This document shows positions 35,548-44,401 of a stretch of 60,968 nt of DNA, in pieces; the first letter of the stretch is position 1; each line of letters opens with the position of its first letter. Under the pieces are notes generated by a model, which had not been told where the DNA came from, searched no databases, and saw only the letters and a list, made by a program, of their open reading frames with translations. Origin of the DNA: Bacteroidota bacterium (GTDB lineage Bacteria > Bacteroidota > Bacteroidia > SXHM01); contig CANKAM010000020.1 in the NCBI GenBank assembly GCA_947479755.1, positions 1 to 60,968 on the forward strand, given 5' to 3'. The position numbers and the translations under genes were made by a program.

Positions 35548-37968
35548 TTAATTCATCACCTGTTTCACAATTGCAATCTCCCAATCGTTCCATTTCTTTG
35601 AAGCCAGATAATCAGCAATCATTTTGCGGTATTCGTTTTTGGTGTAGAAATATTTCAAGGTCTCAATTGCCGGTGAAGCTAAACGGCTATTACTGCTGAA
35701 AGCTGCATCCAGTGTGTTTTTTAAAGCAGTTTGGTTGAAGTAATCTAATTTGCGCAACGATGCAAAAGCATTTTGGCGTGTCATAAATTCATAAGAAAGG
35801 GCTGTGCGCTCAACAAGTTCATCTGAATATTTTTTGTCGGTAGAAGCAGCAACTTCCAGCCATTTTATTAAAACATTTCTGCCTCTGTAGCCTTCCACAT
35901 TTTTTGTTGCTTCCAGATACTTCTTTGTGTTCTCAGGAAACTGAAGGCTCAGTTTTTCCAATGCCAATGCAACTGTTTCGTACGATAAATCGATTAGCAG
36001 TTTTTCGTATTCGGTGCGCAACGCTGTAGGAATTGTTTTTACATGTTGAATTACACTCTTGCGAACAGCAGCATCTTTATCATTAATTGCATTCTTAATC
36101 AGTTCAAAGCTTTTCGCATCATTTTCATTCACAAGCTGAAAAATTATTTCTGATTTTACCGCTTGGAATTTTTCATTGTTGTAAGCGTTGATAAGTAAAT
36201 CCTGCTTTAGCAAAAGACTGCTGTCGCGCAAACCAAAAATGGCATCATAACGGTCAATCATGTTAGGTGCTTTCAACGCTTGCTCTTTCAACATAGCAAA
36301 CGGCTTTTTGAATTCAAATGATTTCATCACTTCACTGTTTGGGTCAAACAAAATAAAGTTTACTTTTTTGCCTGCTATGTTTTCCACTTTTACTTCGTGG
36401 TGTTTGTTTTCAACCCATACGGTTTTGCTGTCTTTGGTTCCGTCTGTGTAATGCACTTCAAAAATAATTGGCATTTTGAAAAGTCCCACCACATCGCTCA
36501 GTTCATGCTCCTGCGAAACCGAGAAAATAGTTTGTTGTTTTCCATCTTCTGTTTCTTCGCGATAGGTAACAACATAGTGTGGCTCACCTCCGCGGTAAAC
36601 CCATTCTTCCCAGAACCAATCCAAGGATTTACCCAATGTTTCATGAAAAGCAATCAGCAAATCTTCTGAGTCCACATTCTTGTATTTATGGTCTTCGAGA
36701 TAATGTTTAATGGATTTATTGAAGCCTTCACGCCCCACAACATACTTCATCATTTGCAATACAATGGAACCTTTCGGGTAATGACGAGGTGAGCCCGCTT
36801 CACTGTGCGCAATTGGTTTTTTATCAGCCTTTGAAGCCTCCAGCGCTTTGTTTACAGCTTCTCTTCTTGCCCAGTCAAAATGGTCTTGTCCGAAAACTTC
36901 GCGTTCATAAGTTAAGTTGTAATGAGTAGCGAAACTTTCCTGTAGCCAGTGATGAGCTGCACTGCGTTCAGTAAGCAAATCACCAAACCATTGGTGAGCC
37001 AGTTCATGTGCGTTTACTGCAACATAGTTTCGGTCCAGATATCCGCGTTTGTCAACCATAAAAAAATCACCGAAGAGAGTTGCCGTAGTATTTTCCATGG
37101 CTCCATACATAAAATCCTGAACCGGAATTTGCGAGTATGATTCCCAAGCGTAAGGCACACCAATTTCCTTTTCAAAAAAATTAAACATCTCAACCGAATA
37201 ACTGTAAGATGGTTCAACCCTGTCTTTGTGTTCCGGATAATACCACAGATGAATAGGAACACCGCTTGCTGATTTACGTTCCTCAATTTCATACTTGCCA
37301 ATGCCGAGCATCATTAAATACGTTGTGTGCTCGTGTTGCATTTTGTAATGCCATGTTTTGGTGCCGTTGCCATTGTCCTTTTCTTCCAGTTTAGTGCCGT
37401 TAGAAAGTACTTTGTATTCTTTGTCAAATGTTACAATTACCTCTGTGGTCAGCTTGTCGTTGCTCTCGTCATAGCAAGGTATCCAATGACGGTTATCAAT
37501 GCCTTGTCCCTGTGTCCATATTTGTTTGCGGCTTAGATTTTTTGGATCGTTCCAGCCAATGAAATAAATTCCTTTGCGCGGTGTGGCCTCATATTCAATT
37601 GTCAGGTTGTGCGTATTTCCCCAGTGCAAAGTTGAGCCCGGAAAAACGGTAATTCCATTGCCATCGGTTTTGTATTTCGTTATCATATCATCCAGCTTCA
37701 CACTCATAAACTTTATTCCCGGAGCATCTAAAAAAATAGAATCAACTTCGTGCTGAAGAACAATGAAGGTGTGGGTTACTTTTCCTTTTACCAATCCTTT
37801 TTGCGGCTCAAATGCAACTTCCAGTTTCAGATGTTTCATATCCACACTGTGTTCCCGGGGAGCAAGAGCTTTATCGGCAATGTAGGAGCGCGTTGCTACT
37901 TGTGCAGTAGAGCAGAAAATAGAAAACAGGAAATAGAAAATGGGAAACAGAATAAAAATTTTATTCAT
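35548..37968 (-). CDS. M1-family zinc aminopeptidase, secreted
   Basis: About 806 residues. The zinc site HELAHQW-x17-E (the Glu in HHWLQESFATHY) and the substrate-anchoring GAMEN motif (YGAMENTT) identify a gluzincin aminopeptidase that trims N-terminal residues from peptides. A HEAT-like helical C-terminal region follows, as in aminopeptidase N. The ATG at 37968 gives a signal peptide and is one base from the stop of the DUF2341 gene, so the two are an operon. The frame is open eighteen codons further but only into that gene. The signal peptide (FPIFYFLFSIFCS) is encoded by a simple-sequence word repeat. Confidence 0.92.
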   Translation of the reverse strand: MNKIFILFPIFYFLFSIFCSTAQVATRSYIADKALAPREHSVDMKHLKLEVAFEPQKGLVKGKVTHTFIVLQHEVDSIFLDAPGIKFMSVKLDDMITKYKTDGNGITVFPGSTLHWGNTHNLTIEYEATPRKGIYFIGWNDPKNLSRKQIWTQGQGIDNRHWIPCYDESNDKLTTEVIVTFDKEYKVLSNGTKLEEKDNGNGTKTWHYKMQHEHTTYLMMLGIGKYEIEERKSASGVPIHLWYYPEHKDRVEPSYSYSVEMFNFFEKEIGVPYAWESYSQIPVQDFMYGAMENTTATLFGDFFMVDKRGYLDRNYVAVNAHELAHQWFGDLLTERSAAHHWLQESFATHYNLTYEREVFGQDHFDWARREAVNKALEASKADKKPIAHSEAGSPRHYPKGSIVLQMMKYVVGREGFNKSIKHYLEDHKYKNVDSEDLLIAFHETLGKSLDWFWEEWVYRGGEPHYVVTYREETEDGKQQTIFSVSQEHELSDVVGLFKMPIIFEVHYTDGTKDSKTVWVENKHHEVKVENIAGKKVNFILFDPNSEVMKSFEFKKPFAMLKEQALKAPNMIDRYDAIFGLRDSSLLLKQDLLINAYNNEKFQAVKSEIIFQLVNENDAKSFELIKNAINDKDAAVRKSVIQHVKTIPTALRTEYEKLLIDLSYETVALALEKLSLQFPENTKKYLEATKNVEGYRGRNVLIKWLEVAASTDKKYSDELVERTALSYEFMTRQNAFASLRKLDYFNQTALKNTLDAAFSSNSRLASPAIETLKYFYTKNEYRKMIADYLASKKWNDWEIAIVKQVMN
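37906..37966. repeat. word repeat forming the M1 peptidase signal peptide
   Basis: On the minus strand near-tandem words TTCCCATTT, TTCTATTTCC, TGTTTTCTATTTTC supply the hydrophobic core of the signal peptide. It looks like a dispersed low-complexity element rather than ordinary coding DNA. Confidence 0.35.
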
Positions 37969-37969
37969 A

Positions 37970-39250
37970 CTATTGTATAACCAGCTTCTTTTGAAAAAAA
38001 TTGCTGCCATCATTAACTTCAAGACTATACATCCCGGATGAAATTCCTGTCAAGGATATTTTTCCTATTTTTCCTTCAACCATTTCCTGCCACGAAATTC
38101 TTCCTGTTACATCTTTAATCACTGCTTTGTAATGTCCTGTGCTTGGTAAGTTAAGTGTAAAATCACCATACGATGGATTTGGATAAACCTGCATAATTTC
38201 AGCACTAAATTTTTGTATTCCAACAGGTGCTGTTAAATGTTCCGGACTGAATGATGAAGTGGGGAGTATCTCTGCACCCTGCCGAACTTTAATATAGCTG
38301 AGCCCTGAATAACTGCCAAAAAAATCGTTTGCTGATAAACAGAATTTAAAGCCGGATGAGTTTGTTACTCCTGGTAAAGCCATATCAAAAGGACCTGAAG
38401 TAGTTTCACCATTGGTATGGTCTTTAAACAAATGAAACCGCAGCCCCGAAGAAATTAACTCAACATCAACAGAAAGATTATTCATGGTGTTTTGTGCAAC
38501 TGGAATCCATGGAAAATCATTAGCGCCTGGAGCATAAGTACCATTTGATGTTGTATCTGCTAAAGCAATAAGACGTAAGGTGTCGTTAGCATTCCCAATC
38601 GGTCGCTGATAAATTCTAGATAATAAATCATCGGTTGATACATAGCCGAAACTATGCTGGTCGTCATGATAAACACCGGCATCAATCACTACTCTGTTGT
38701 TGAAATCAGCTACAGTATAAACATATTTATATCTTGCAGTAGACTCATAAACGCAGTTGTAGTGAAGTTCACCCCCCGTTTCAGCAAGCAGACTGTAAGT
38801 GCCGAACGTATTCCATTTGGCAACATTAACAGAGTTGTCTTCAAAATCATCAAAGAAAATAAAAGTGGCATCGCCATCAGCAGTGTTGGTTGTGGCTGAG
38901 GCATTGCCATAATAAAGCTGAATAGTGGTGGTTGTATTTGCAGCAATGAAAGGCACCTTTACCCAAATTTTATTTTGGTTGCTTGAAGCAGCACTGTCCA
39001 TATAATAGCTCAATGTATTGCAAGCCATATCTGAAAAGCGCAAGTCGGATGCATCGGAATTTAATTTTCCGGCAAGAATGGCCGCACCTGTTTGAATCGT
39101 GAGACCAGCCTGATAATCTGTAAGTGCAGAGCCACTTGTATTGTCAATGGTAATGTCTCGATAATAATTCCAGCCGGGGTAGCAGGTTTGTGAAAAACTT
39201 AAAACTGGAATTACAAATGCAGCAAGTAAAGTCAATAATTGTTTTTTCAT
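37970..39250 (-). CDS. DUF2341-domain secreted protein with T9SS type A sorting domain
   Basis: 426 residues. Signal peptide (MKKQLLTLLAAFVIPVLSFSQ), then a DUF2341 domain (about 25-115: CYPGWNYYRDITIDN ... LRFSDMACNTLSYYMDS ... IWVKVPFIAANTTTTIQLYYGN), a jelly-roll-like lectin region (about 125-340: FFDDFEDNS ... HSFGYVSTDDLL), and a type IX sorting tail (MQVYPNPSYGDFTLNL ... GMYSLEVNDG ... QKKLVIQ). DUF2341 proteins are thought to bind surface glycans. The ATG at 39250 was chosen because everything upstream in frame (to 39385) lacks a signal and overlaps pcm. Operon with the M1 peptidase. Confidence 0.82.
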   Translation of the reverse strand: MKKQLLTLLAAFVIPVLSFSQTCYPGWNYYRDITIDNTSGSALTDYQAGLTIQTGAAILAGKLNSDASDLRFSDMACNTLSYYMDSAASSNQNKIWVKVPFIAANTTTTIQLYYGNASATTNTADGDATFIFFDDFEDNSVNVAKWNTFGTYSLLAETGGELHYNCVYESTARYKYVYTVADFNNRVVIDAGVYHDDQHSFGYVSTDDLLSRIYQRPIGNANDTLRLIALADTTSNGTYAPGANDFPWIPVAQNTMNNLSVDVELISSGLRFHLFKDHTNGETTSGPFDMALPGVTNSSGFKFCLSANDFFGSYSGLSYIKVRQGAEILPTSSFSPEHLTAPVGIQKFSAEIMQVYPNPSYGDFTLNLPSTGHYKAVIKDVTGRISWQEMVEGKIGKISLTGISSGMYSLEVNDGSNFFQKKLVIQ

Positions 39251-39297
39251 GTTTTTTAGATTAGTTAAAGCGGTGTTTTGTCGGAAATAATTCCCAA

Positions 39298-39305
39298 CAA
39301 ATATA
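39298..39305 (-). promoter_or_regulatory. -7 box of the DUF2341/M1 peptidase operon
   Basis: TATATTTG on the minus strand, about 48 bases before the ATG at 39250. A minus-strand TTG at 39320-39322 is only 14 bases upstream, closer than usual. Confidence 0.4.
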
Positions 39306-39338
39306 CTTTTTTTACGTGACAATTTTTTTGGTTGCCTG

Positions 39339-39986
39339 TTATTTCCCTGCCTTATCTTCCAGCAGCGGCACAAAGCGGAAATCACCGTGTTCCTTTATTT
39401 GCACTTCAGTTGCAGAGATTTTAGTTACAGTCTTCATTACTTGCTCCCTGCCTTCGCCAACAGGAATTACAAGGATACCACCCACTTTCAGTTGTTCAAT
39501 CAGCGCAGGAGGAATGTAGGGCGCACCGGCTGTTACAATAACTTTATCAAATGGAGCGTATCTGGGTAAGCCAAGATAGCCGTCACCATAAAATGTTTTT
39601 ACATTATAGCCAAGTTGTTCTAACAAAGGTCCTGCAGTATCGTGCAATAATTTCTGGCGCTCAATAGAATAAACCCGTGCACCGCACTCGGCCAGCACAG
39701 AACTTTGGTAACCTGAACCGGTGCCTATTTCCAGCACTTTTTCGTTTTTTTTTAGTTCTAATAATTCGGTTTGTTTAGCAACTGTATAAGGTTGTGAAAT
39801 AGTTTGTCCTGCGCCAATGCGAAAGGCCTTGTCTTCATAAGCGTGTTCTTCAAAAGCCTTGTCGAGAAAAAGGTGGCGCGGAATTTTTTCAATAGCATCC
39901 AGCACTGCAGTGTTCTTAATTCCTTTTAGTAGCAGAACACTTTTTAACTGCTTGCGCATCCCTTTGTGGCGGAAAGTATCAATCAT
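39339..39986 (-). CDS. pcm: protein-L-isoaspartate O-methyltransferase
   Basis: Repairs aged proteins by methylating L-isoaspartate residues with S-adenosylmethionine. 215 residues, normal for the family. The N-terminal IPRHLFLDKAFEEHAYEDKA, substrate-site GAGQTISQPY and SAM motif I EIGTGSGYQSSVLA are all present, with YVKTFYGDGYLGL-like motif II (VKTFYGDGYLGLP) later. It ends 89 bases before the DUF2341 start, so its tail carries that promoter. It diverges from the oxidoreductase gene. Confidence 0.93.
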   Translation of the reverse strand: MIDTFRHKGMRKQLKSVLLLKGIKNTAVLDAIEKIPRHLFLDKAFEEHAYEDKAFRIGAGQTISQPYTVAKQTELLELKKNEKVLEIGTGSGYQSSVLAECGARVYSIERQKLLHDTAGPLLEQLGYNVKTFYGDGYLGLPRYAPFDKVIVTAGAPYIPPALIEQLKVGGILVIPVGEGREQVMKTVTKISATEVQIKEHGDFRFVPLLEDKAGK

Positions 39987-40100
39987 GTGTCAATAGTAGG
40001 GATTATCGCAAACAGGCTTTTGAAGCATTCAGGATTGTTTTCAACAACCCGCCTTTAAAAAACGGTTGAGAATGGCAGATAAGCCGCCTGCATAACAACT

Positions 40101-40108
40101 ACTTTTGG
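40101..40108 (+). promoter_or_regulatory. -7 box of the Gfo/Idh/MocA gene
   Basis: TACTTTTG, nine bases before the ATG at 40118, implying a nearly leaderless message. No -33 box at the usual distance. Confidence 0.45.
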
Positions 40109-40117
40109 CCGTATCAG

Positions 40118-41113
40118 ATGGATAAAAAACTAAAAATAGGAGTGTTGGGCGCGGGTCATCTCGGGATGATTCACATCGGACTGCTGAAAGAAATTCCTGC
40201 TTACACCGTTATGGGTTTTTACGACCCTGACCTTGAGCGCAGCGTGAAAGCGCAGGAAACTCATTCGGTAAATAGTTTTAAATCCATGAAAGAACTCATG
40301 GAGCATTGTGATGTGATTGACATTGTAACGCCCACTGTAACGCATTATGATTGTGCAGCAATGGCTCTCCGCAAATCAAAACACGTTTTTATTGAAAAGC
40401 CCGTTACCAATACTCTGGGCGAGGCGCGAAGACTTTCCAACCTTGCCCGTGAAGCAGGAACGGTTGTGCAGATAGGACATGTGGAGCGTTTCAATCCTGC
40501 CTTTTTGGCGGCAAAGCCTTATTGCGGTCAACCCATGTTTATTGAAGCGCATCGGTTGGCGCAATTCAATCCGCGGGGAACAGATGTTCCGGTGGTGCTG
40601 GATTTAATGATTCACGATATTGATATTGTGCTGAATATTGTGAAAGCAAACATCAGACGTATCAGTGCAAGCGGGGTGGCGGTGGTAAGTGATTCGCCAG
40701 ACATTGCCAATGCGCGTATTGAGTTTGACAACGGCTGTGTTGCCAACTTAACTGCCAGTCGCATTTCCATGAAGCAGATGCGAAAAACCCGCATCTTTCA
40801 GCGCGATGCCTACATAGCCATTGATTTTCTGAAAAAGAAAACCGACATCATCCGCCTTTCAAGCATTGAGGGCGAACCTAACCCCGACACCATGTTTATT
40901 GACCTCGGGTTTGGAAAAGGAAAAAAAGCAATTACATTTGAGGCGCCTGAAGTGCCCGACACCAACGCAATAAAAATGGAATTGGAAACATTTGCAAATG
41001 CCATCAACACCAACACAACGCCTGTGGTTACTATTGACGATGGATATAAGGCATTGGAAGTGGCGTACAAAATCATTGATAAGTTTCACATCAGCAGCAC
41101 ACTATTGAAATAA
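40118..41113 (+). CDS. Gfo/Idh/MocA-family NAD(P)-dependent oxidoreductase
   Basis: 331 residues. N-terminal Rossmann fold with VLGAGHLGMIH at 9-19 and the EKPVTNTLGEA motif near 93 (the conserved EKP lysine), then a C-terminal alpha/beta domain with the HDID segment that often carries the catalytic His. Such enzymes oxidise or reduce sugars and sugar nucleotides. A sugar transferase gene 1 kb downstream makes a role in surface glycan sugar supply plausible, but the substrate cannot be told. A 61-bp palindrome follows within twenty bases of its stop codon. Confidence 0.87.
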   Translation: MDKKLKIGVLGAGHLGMIHIGLLKEIPAYTVMGFYDPDLERSVKAQETHSVNSFKSMKELMEHCDVIDIVTPTVTHYDCAAMALRKSKHVFIEKPVTNTLGEARRLSNLAREAGTVVQIGHVERFNPAFLAAKPYCGQPMFIEAHRLAQFNPRGTDVPVVLDLMIHDIDIVLNIVKANIRRISASGVAVVSDSPDIANARIEFDNGCVANLTASRISMKQMRKTRIFQRDAYIAIDFLKKKTDIIRLSSIEGEPNPDTMFIDLGFGKGKKAITFEAPEVPDTNAIKMELETFANAINTNTTPVVTIDDGYKALEVAYKIIDKFHISSTLLK

Positions 41114-41131
41114 TTCTACTCTGAAATTAAT

Positions 41132-41192
41132 CGTCATGCTGAACTTGTTTCAGCATCTTAAATCAAGACCCTGAAACAAGTTCAGGGTGACG
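41132..41192. repeat. 61-bp dispersed palindrome, copy B
   Basis: Arms identical to copy A at 23926-23986 over all 52 arm bases; only the nine-base loop differs. It lies 18 bases after an ORF stop and 24 bases before the next start. Confidence 0.9.
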
Positions 41193-41215
41193 AAATTTGT
41201 CTAAACAGTTGTAAC

Positions 41216-42094
41216 GTGAATTATTTTAAGTTTTTAATCTTTTCTTTTCTTTTTTTCGCGTTGGCTGCTTTGCTGCCTTCCTGCGAAGTCATTAACCCCG
41301 ATGAAGGAATTCCTTCATATATTCAGATTGATACTATTACGGTCTCCGCTGATTATGTAGCGGAAGGATCTGCTTCACATAAAATTACAGATGCCTGGGT
41401 GTATGTGGATGATGAATTGGTAGGAACGTATGAATTGCCGGCTACTGTTCCTGTTTTGAAAAGCGGCAGTCATAAAATTACCATCTATGGAGGAATAAAA
41501 ATGAACGGGATTTCGGCTACCAGAATTCCGTATCCTTTTTATGAGCCTTATGAAATTACCACCGAGCTTTTTCCCGACAGCGCTATTACGCTGCAACCCA
41601 ATGTTCAGTATTATTCAACAACTACGTTTGCATGGAAAGAAGATTTTGAAAGTCCGGGATACACACTTGAAATTACTTCTGTAAGCGACAGCACACTTAA
41701 CCGTGTGAGCGGAACTGACGATGTTTTTGAAGGAAACACTTCAGGCCTTTTTGCTATGCGCAATCCGCCACATGTTTTATTTGAATGTAAAACCATTAAC
41801 GAGTATGCCCTGCCAAAAGGCGGTACTCCCGTTTTTCTGGAATTGAATTACAAATGCAACAATACTTTTCGCATTGGCATTTTTGAAAATGAAGCAGGAG
41901 GTGTAAGCACACAGGTTCCGCAAACTATTTTGATTAACAAAAGCGAGAACTGGAACAAGATTTATGTGAACCTTACCAATGAGGTAAGCCTGTTTGTGAA
42001 TGCAATTAATTACAATGTTTATTTCGGGGTGATACCCGATGAAGGAAATCCGGAGCCGGAAGTGTATGTGGATAATATTAAACTGATTTATTGA
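41216..42094 (+). CDS. lipoprotein of unknown function
   Basis: 292 residues, GTG start. A lipoprotein signal (FLFFALAALLPSC, Cys at about 23) anchors it to a membrane. The mature protein has two beta-rich parts, the first (about 35-130) with an Ig-like strand pattern (AWVYVDDELVGTYELP), the second (about 145-290) like a carbohydrate-binding jelly roll (WKEDFESPGYT ... NKIYVNLTNEV ... VYVDNIKLIY). The closing VYVDNIKL is typical of sugar-binding domains in surface lipoproteins of this phylum. Family not recognised beyond that. Between an oxidoreductase and a sugar transferase. Confidence 0.65.
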   Translation: MNYFKFLIFSFLFFALAALLPSCEVINPDEGIPSYIQIDTITVSADYVAEGSASHKITDAWVYVDDELVGTYELPATVPVLKSGSHKITIYGGIKMNGISATRIPYPFYEPYEITTELFPDSAITLQPNVQYYSTTTFAWKEDFESPGYTLEITSVSDSTLNRVSGTDDVFEGNTSGLFAMRNPPHVLFECKTINEYALPKGGTPVFLELNYKCNNTFRIGIFENEAGGVSTQVPQTILINKSENWNKIYVNLTNEVSLFVNAINYNVYFGVIPDEGNPEPEVYVDNIKLIY

Positions 42095-42097
42095 AAT

Positions 42098-42158
42098 AAG
42101 TTATAAGTTATTGGTTAATAGATAACGTGCCAAACCCAATAACAAATAACATATAACA
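42098..42158. repeat. imperfect palindrome of 'AAGTTATTGG' words
   Basis: GTTATAAGTTATTGG (42100-42114) pairs with the 42136-42157 arm, which carries a seven-base insertion. It ends six bases before the GTG of the sugar transferase. Confidence 0.5.
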
Positions 42159-42164
42159 AAACAA

Positions 42165-43583
42165 GTGAACAAACAACTCCAAACCCTCAAGTACCTCTTC
42201 TTCGACATTGTGTCGGCAGCGGGAGCGTGGAGTTTGTTTTTTGTTTTCCGTAAGGCATTTATTGAGTCGAATAAGTTTGGTGAAAAAATACCGGTTGAGT
42301 TTGATGATAAATTTTTTACCGGACTTGTGCTTGTTCCTTTGTTCTGGCTTGCGCTGTATGCTATTCAGGGAACATACAGTAATATCTACCGCAAGAGCCG
42401 CTTGAAAGAATTAGGACAAACGCTGCTGACTACCTTGATTGGTGTTATTGTAATTTTCTTTGCTCTTATTCTGGATGATGAAATCAATTCTTACAAAAGC
42501 TACTACCAGAGTTTTGTTGCGTTGTTTTTATTGCATTTCTTTTTCACCTATACGTTTCGTGTAATACTGACTACACGCACGGCACACCGCATTCACAACC
42601 GCATTATCGGTTTCCCGACTTTATTGATTGGCAGCAACGAAAAAGCGCTGCAGTTATTCACTGAACTGGAAGGGCAGCGCACTTCAACCGGAAATAAGTT
42701 TGTAGGATTTATTCACGCCAACGGAAATAAAACGGGACATCTGCTGGACGATAAACTTCTGCACCTTGGTGGTGCTGCCGACATCAAAACCATTATTGAA
42801 AAATACGAATTGGAAGAAGCCATCATTGCTTTGGAATCATCGGAGCACAATAAAATTCAGGGAATCATTACGGAGTTTGAAGAGAGCAAAGTAACGCTGA
42901 AAATTATTCCTGATATGTATGATATTCTTTCGGGTTCGGTGAAGATGAATACCATTTACGGCACCCCGCTTATTCTTATTACGCAGGACATAATGCCTGC
43001 GTGGCAAAAGAGTTTAAAGCGTATCGGTGATATTGTTGTTTCGGCTTTGGTGCTTACGTTTTTGTCTCCGGTTTATCTCATCACTGCTATATTGGTAAAA
43101 CTTTCTTCTTCCGGTCCGGTGTTTTACAGTCACGAGCGCATAGGTATACACGGCAAGCCTTTTACGATGTATAAATTCCGCAGCATGGTGCAGAATGCCG
43201 AGAGCGGTAACCCACAACTGAGCAGCGACCACGACCCGCGCATTACCAAATTCGGGAAGCTGATGCGCAAAACGCGGCTGGACGAAATTCCGCAATTCTA
43301 TAATGTATTGATTGGCGATATGAGCCTTGTTGGTCCGCGCCCCGAGCGCAAATATTTTATTGACCAGATAGTGGCTGTAGCCCCGCACTACAAGCATTTG
43401 CACAAAGTTCGCCCGGGCATTACCTCCTGGGGTATGGTGAAATTCGGTTATGCCGAAAATGTGGAACAAATGCTGGAGCGCATGAAATACGATTTGATTT
43501 ATATCGAGAACATGACGCTGGCGGTGGATTTTAAGATCCTTATTTATACTGTTCTTACAGTTATCCGTGGAAAAGGAAAGTAG
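42165..43583 (+). CDS. polyprenyl glycosylphosphotransferase (sugar transferase)
   Basis: 472 residues, GTG start. Five N-terminal transmembrane helices (about 10-135), a Rossmann-like middle domain (about 145-265), a sixth helix and a C-terminal Bac_transf domain with KRIGDIVVSA, YKFRSM, DEIPQ and GDMSLVGPRPE. It transfers the first sugar phosphate from a nucleotide sugar to undecaprenyl phosphate, starting an exopolysaccharide or O-antigen unit on the cytoplasmic face. No other glycan cluster genes follow here; the flippase and GT-C genes lie 23 kb away. Alternative names are WcaJ- or WbaP-like. Confidence 0.92.
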   Translation: MNKQLQTLKYLFFDIVSAAGAWSLFFVFRKAFIESNKFGEKIPVEFDDKFFTGLVLVPLFWLALYAIQGTYSNIYRKSRLKELGQTLLTTLIGVIVIFFALILDDEINSYKSYYQSFVALFLLHFFFTYTFRVILTTRTAHRIHNRIIGFPTLLIGSNEKALQLFTELEGQRTSTGNKFVGFIHANGNKTGHLLDDKLLHLGGAADIKTIIEKYELEEAIIALESSEHNKIQGIITEFEESKVTLKIIPDMYDILSGSVKMNTIYGTPLILITQDIMPAWQKSLKRIGDIVVSALVLTFLSPVYLITAILVKLSSSGPVFYSHERIGIHGKPFTMYKFRSMVQNAESGNPQLSSDHDPRITKFGKLMRKTRLDEIPQFYNVLIGDMSLVGPRPERKYFIDQIVAVAPHYKHLHKVRPGITSWGMVKFGYAENVEQMLERMKYDLIYIENMTLAVDFKILIYTVLTVIRGKGK

Positions 43584-43628
43584 TGCTTCCTTAATAATCC
43601 CTACCTTACGCGTTCTTTAAAAAACACC

Positions 43629-44279
43629 ATGACCACCAACCAACCCGAAACAGGCGATTTTCTTTACCTTAAAGTATTACGTATAAATGCCGATGGCGCA
43701 TCACTTGCGCTGAATGATGACGGGCTGGAGGTTTACGTTCCTCTTTATGAGCAGCGCGGAAAACTGGAAGAAGGCGAAAGCCATGTAGTAGTGTTGCAGG
43801 ACAAAACCGAAAAAGGATTTACGGGCAGCGCCAAGATTGAAGATTTTCTTGACCGCGATGTGAGCGAACTGCAACCTAATCAGGAAGTGGATTTACTTAT
43901 TACGCGCCATACACAGATAGGCATGAGTTGCATTATCAACAGCCGCTATGCAGGACTGCTTTACAGCAATGAAGTTTTTAAAGATATACATCCGGGCGAC
44001 CGTGTAAAAGGCTATATCAAAAAAATAACTGAAGAAGGAAAGGTGGATGTTGCTCTGCAAAAGCAAGGTGTGGCGGCTATTACCGACAACACGGTTGTGA
44101 TATTGGATAAACTGAAAAAGAACAAAGGTTTTCTTCCGCTCACTGATAAATCACAGCCGGGCGAAATTTATGATGCACTGGGCATCAGCAAAAAGCTTTT
44201 TAAAAAAGCCATTGGTACACTTTATAAGTTGAAGCTGGTGGAGCTGAAGGATGATGGAGTGCATCTGGTGGAGAGATAG
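43629..44279 (+). CDS. CvfB/YitL-like S1 RNA-binding protein, short form
   Basis: 216 residues. Two S1-like OB-fold segments (about 10-65 and 72-140, with the RVKGYIKKITEEGKVDVAL core) and a C-terminal winged-helix (about 150-214: SQPGEIYDALGISKKLFKKA) match the tail of CvfB/YitL, RNA-binding proteins that affect virulence genes in Staphylococcus. CvfB is usually near 280 residues with more S1 units, so this copy is short at the N-terminus. No upstream in-frame extension exists because the sugar transferase ends 45 bases before. Confidence 0.75.
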   Translation: MTTNQPETGDFLYLKVLRINADGASLALNDDGLEVYVPLYEQRGKLEEGESHVVVLQDKTEKGFTGSAKIEDFLDRDVSELQPNQEVDLLITRHTQIGMSCIINSRYAGLLYSNEVFKDIHPGDRVKGYIKKITEEGKVDVALQKQGVAAITDNTVVILDKLKKNKGFLPLTDKSQPGEIYDALGISKKLFKKAIGTLYKLKLVELKDDGVHLVER

Positions 44280-44284
44280 AGTGG

Positions 44285-44367
44285 TGGCACAGGGATGACA
44301 CAGATTTGACGGATAAAAACAGATTTAATCCGCGGAAATCAGTCTAATCCGTTTCATCCGTGTGCCA
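44285..44367. repeat. 83-bp dispersed imperfect palindrome ('TGGCACA' family)
   Basis: Ends TGGCACA and TGTGCCA. The arms (GGATGACACAGATT and AATCCGTTTCATCC) pair with several mismatches. It shares the AGATTTAATC and CGCG words with the element at 46576-46661. Confidence 0.6.
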
Positions 44368-44401
44368 TTCCTTTTTTATCTTCGCCCGAAATTTTTAATA
44401 C

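Noticed and set aside
39251-39385. 45-codon N-terminal extension of the DUF2341 protein
   Set aside because: It overlaps pcm, and the ATG at 39250 starts a complete signal peptide.
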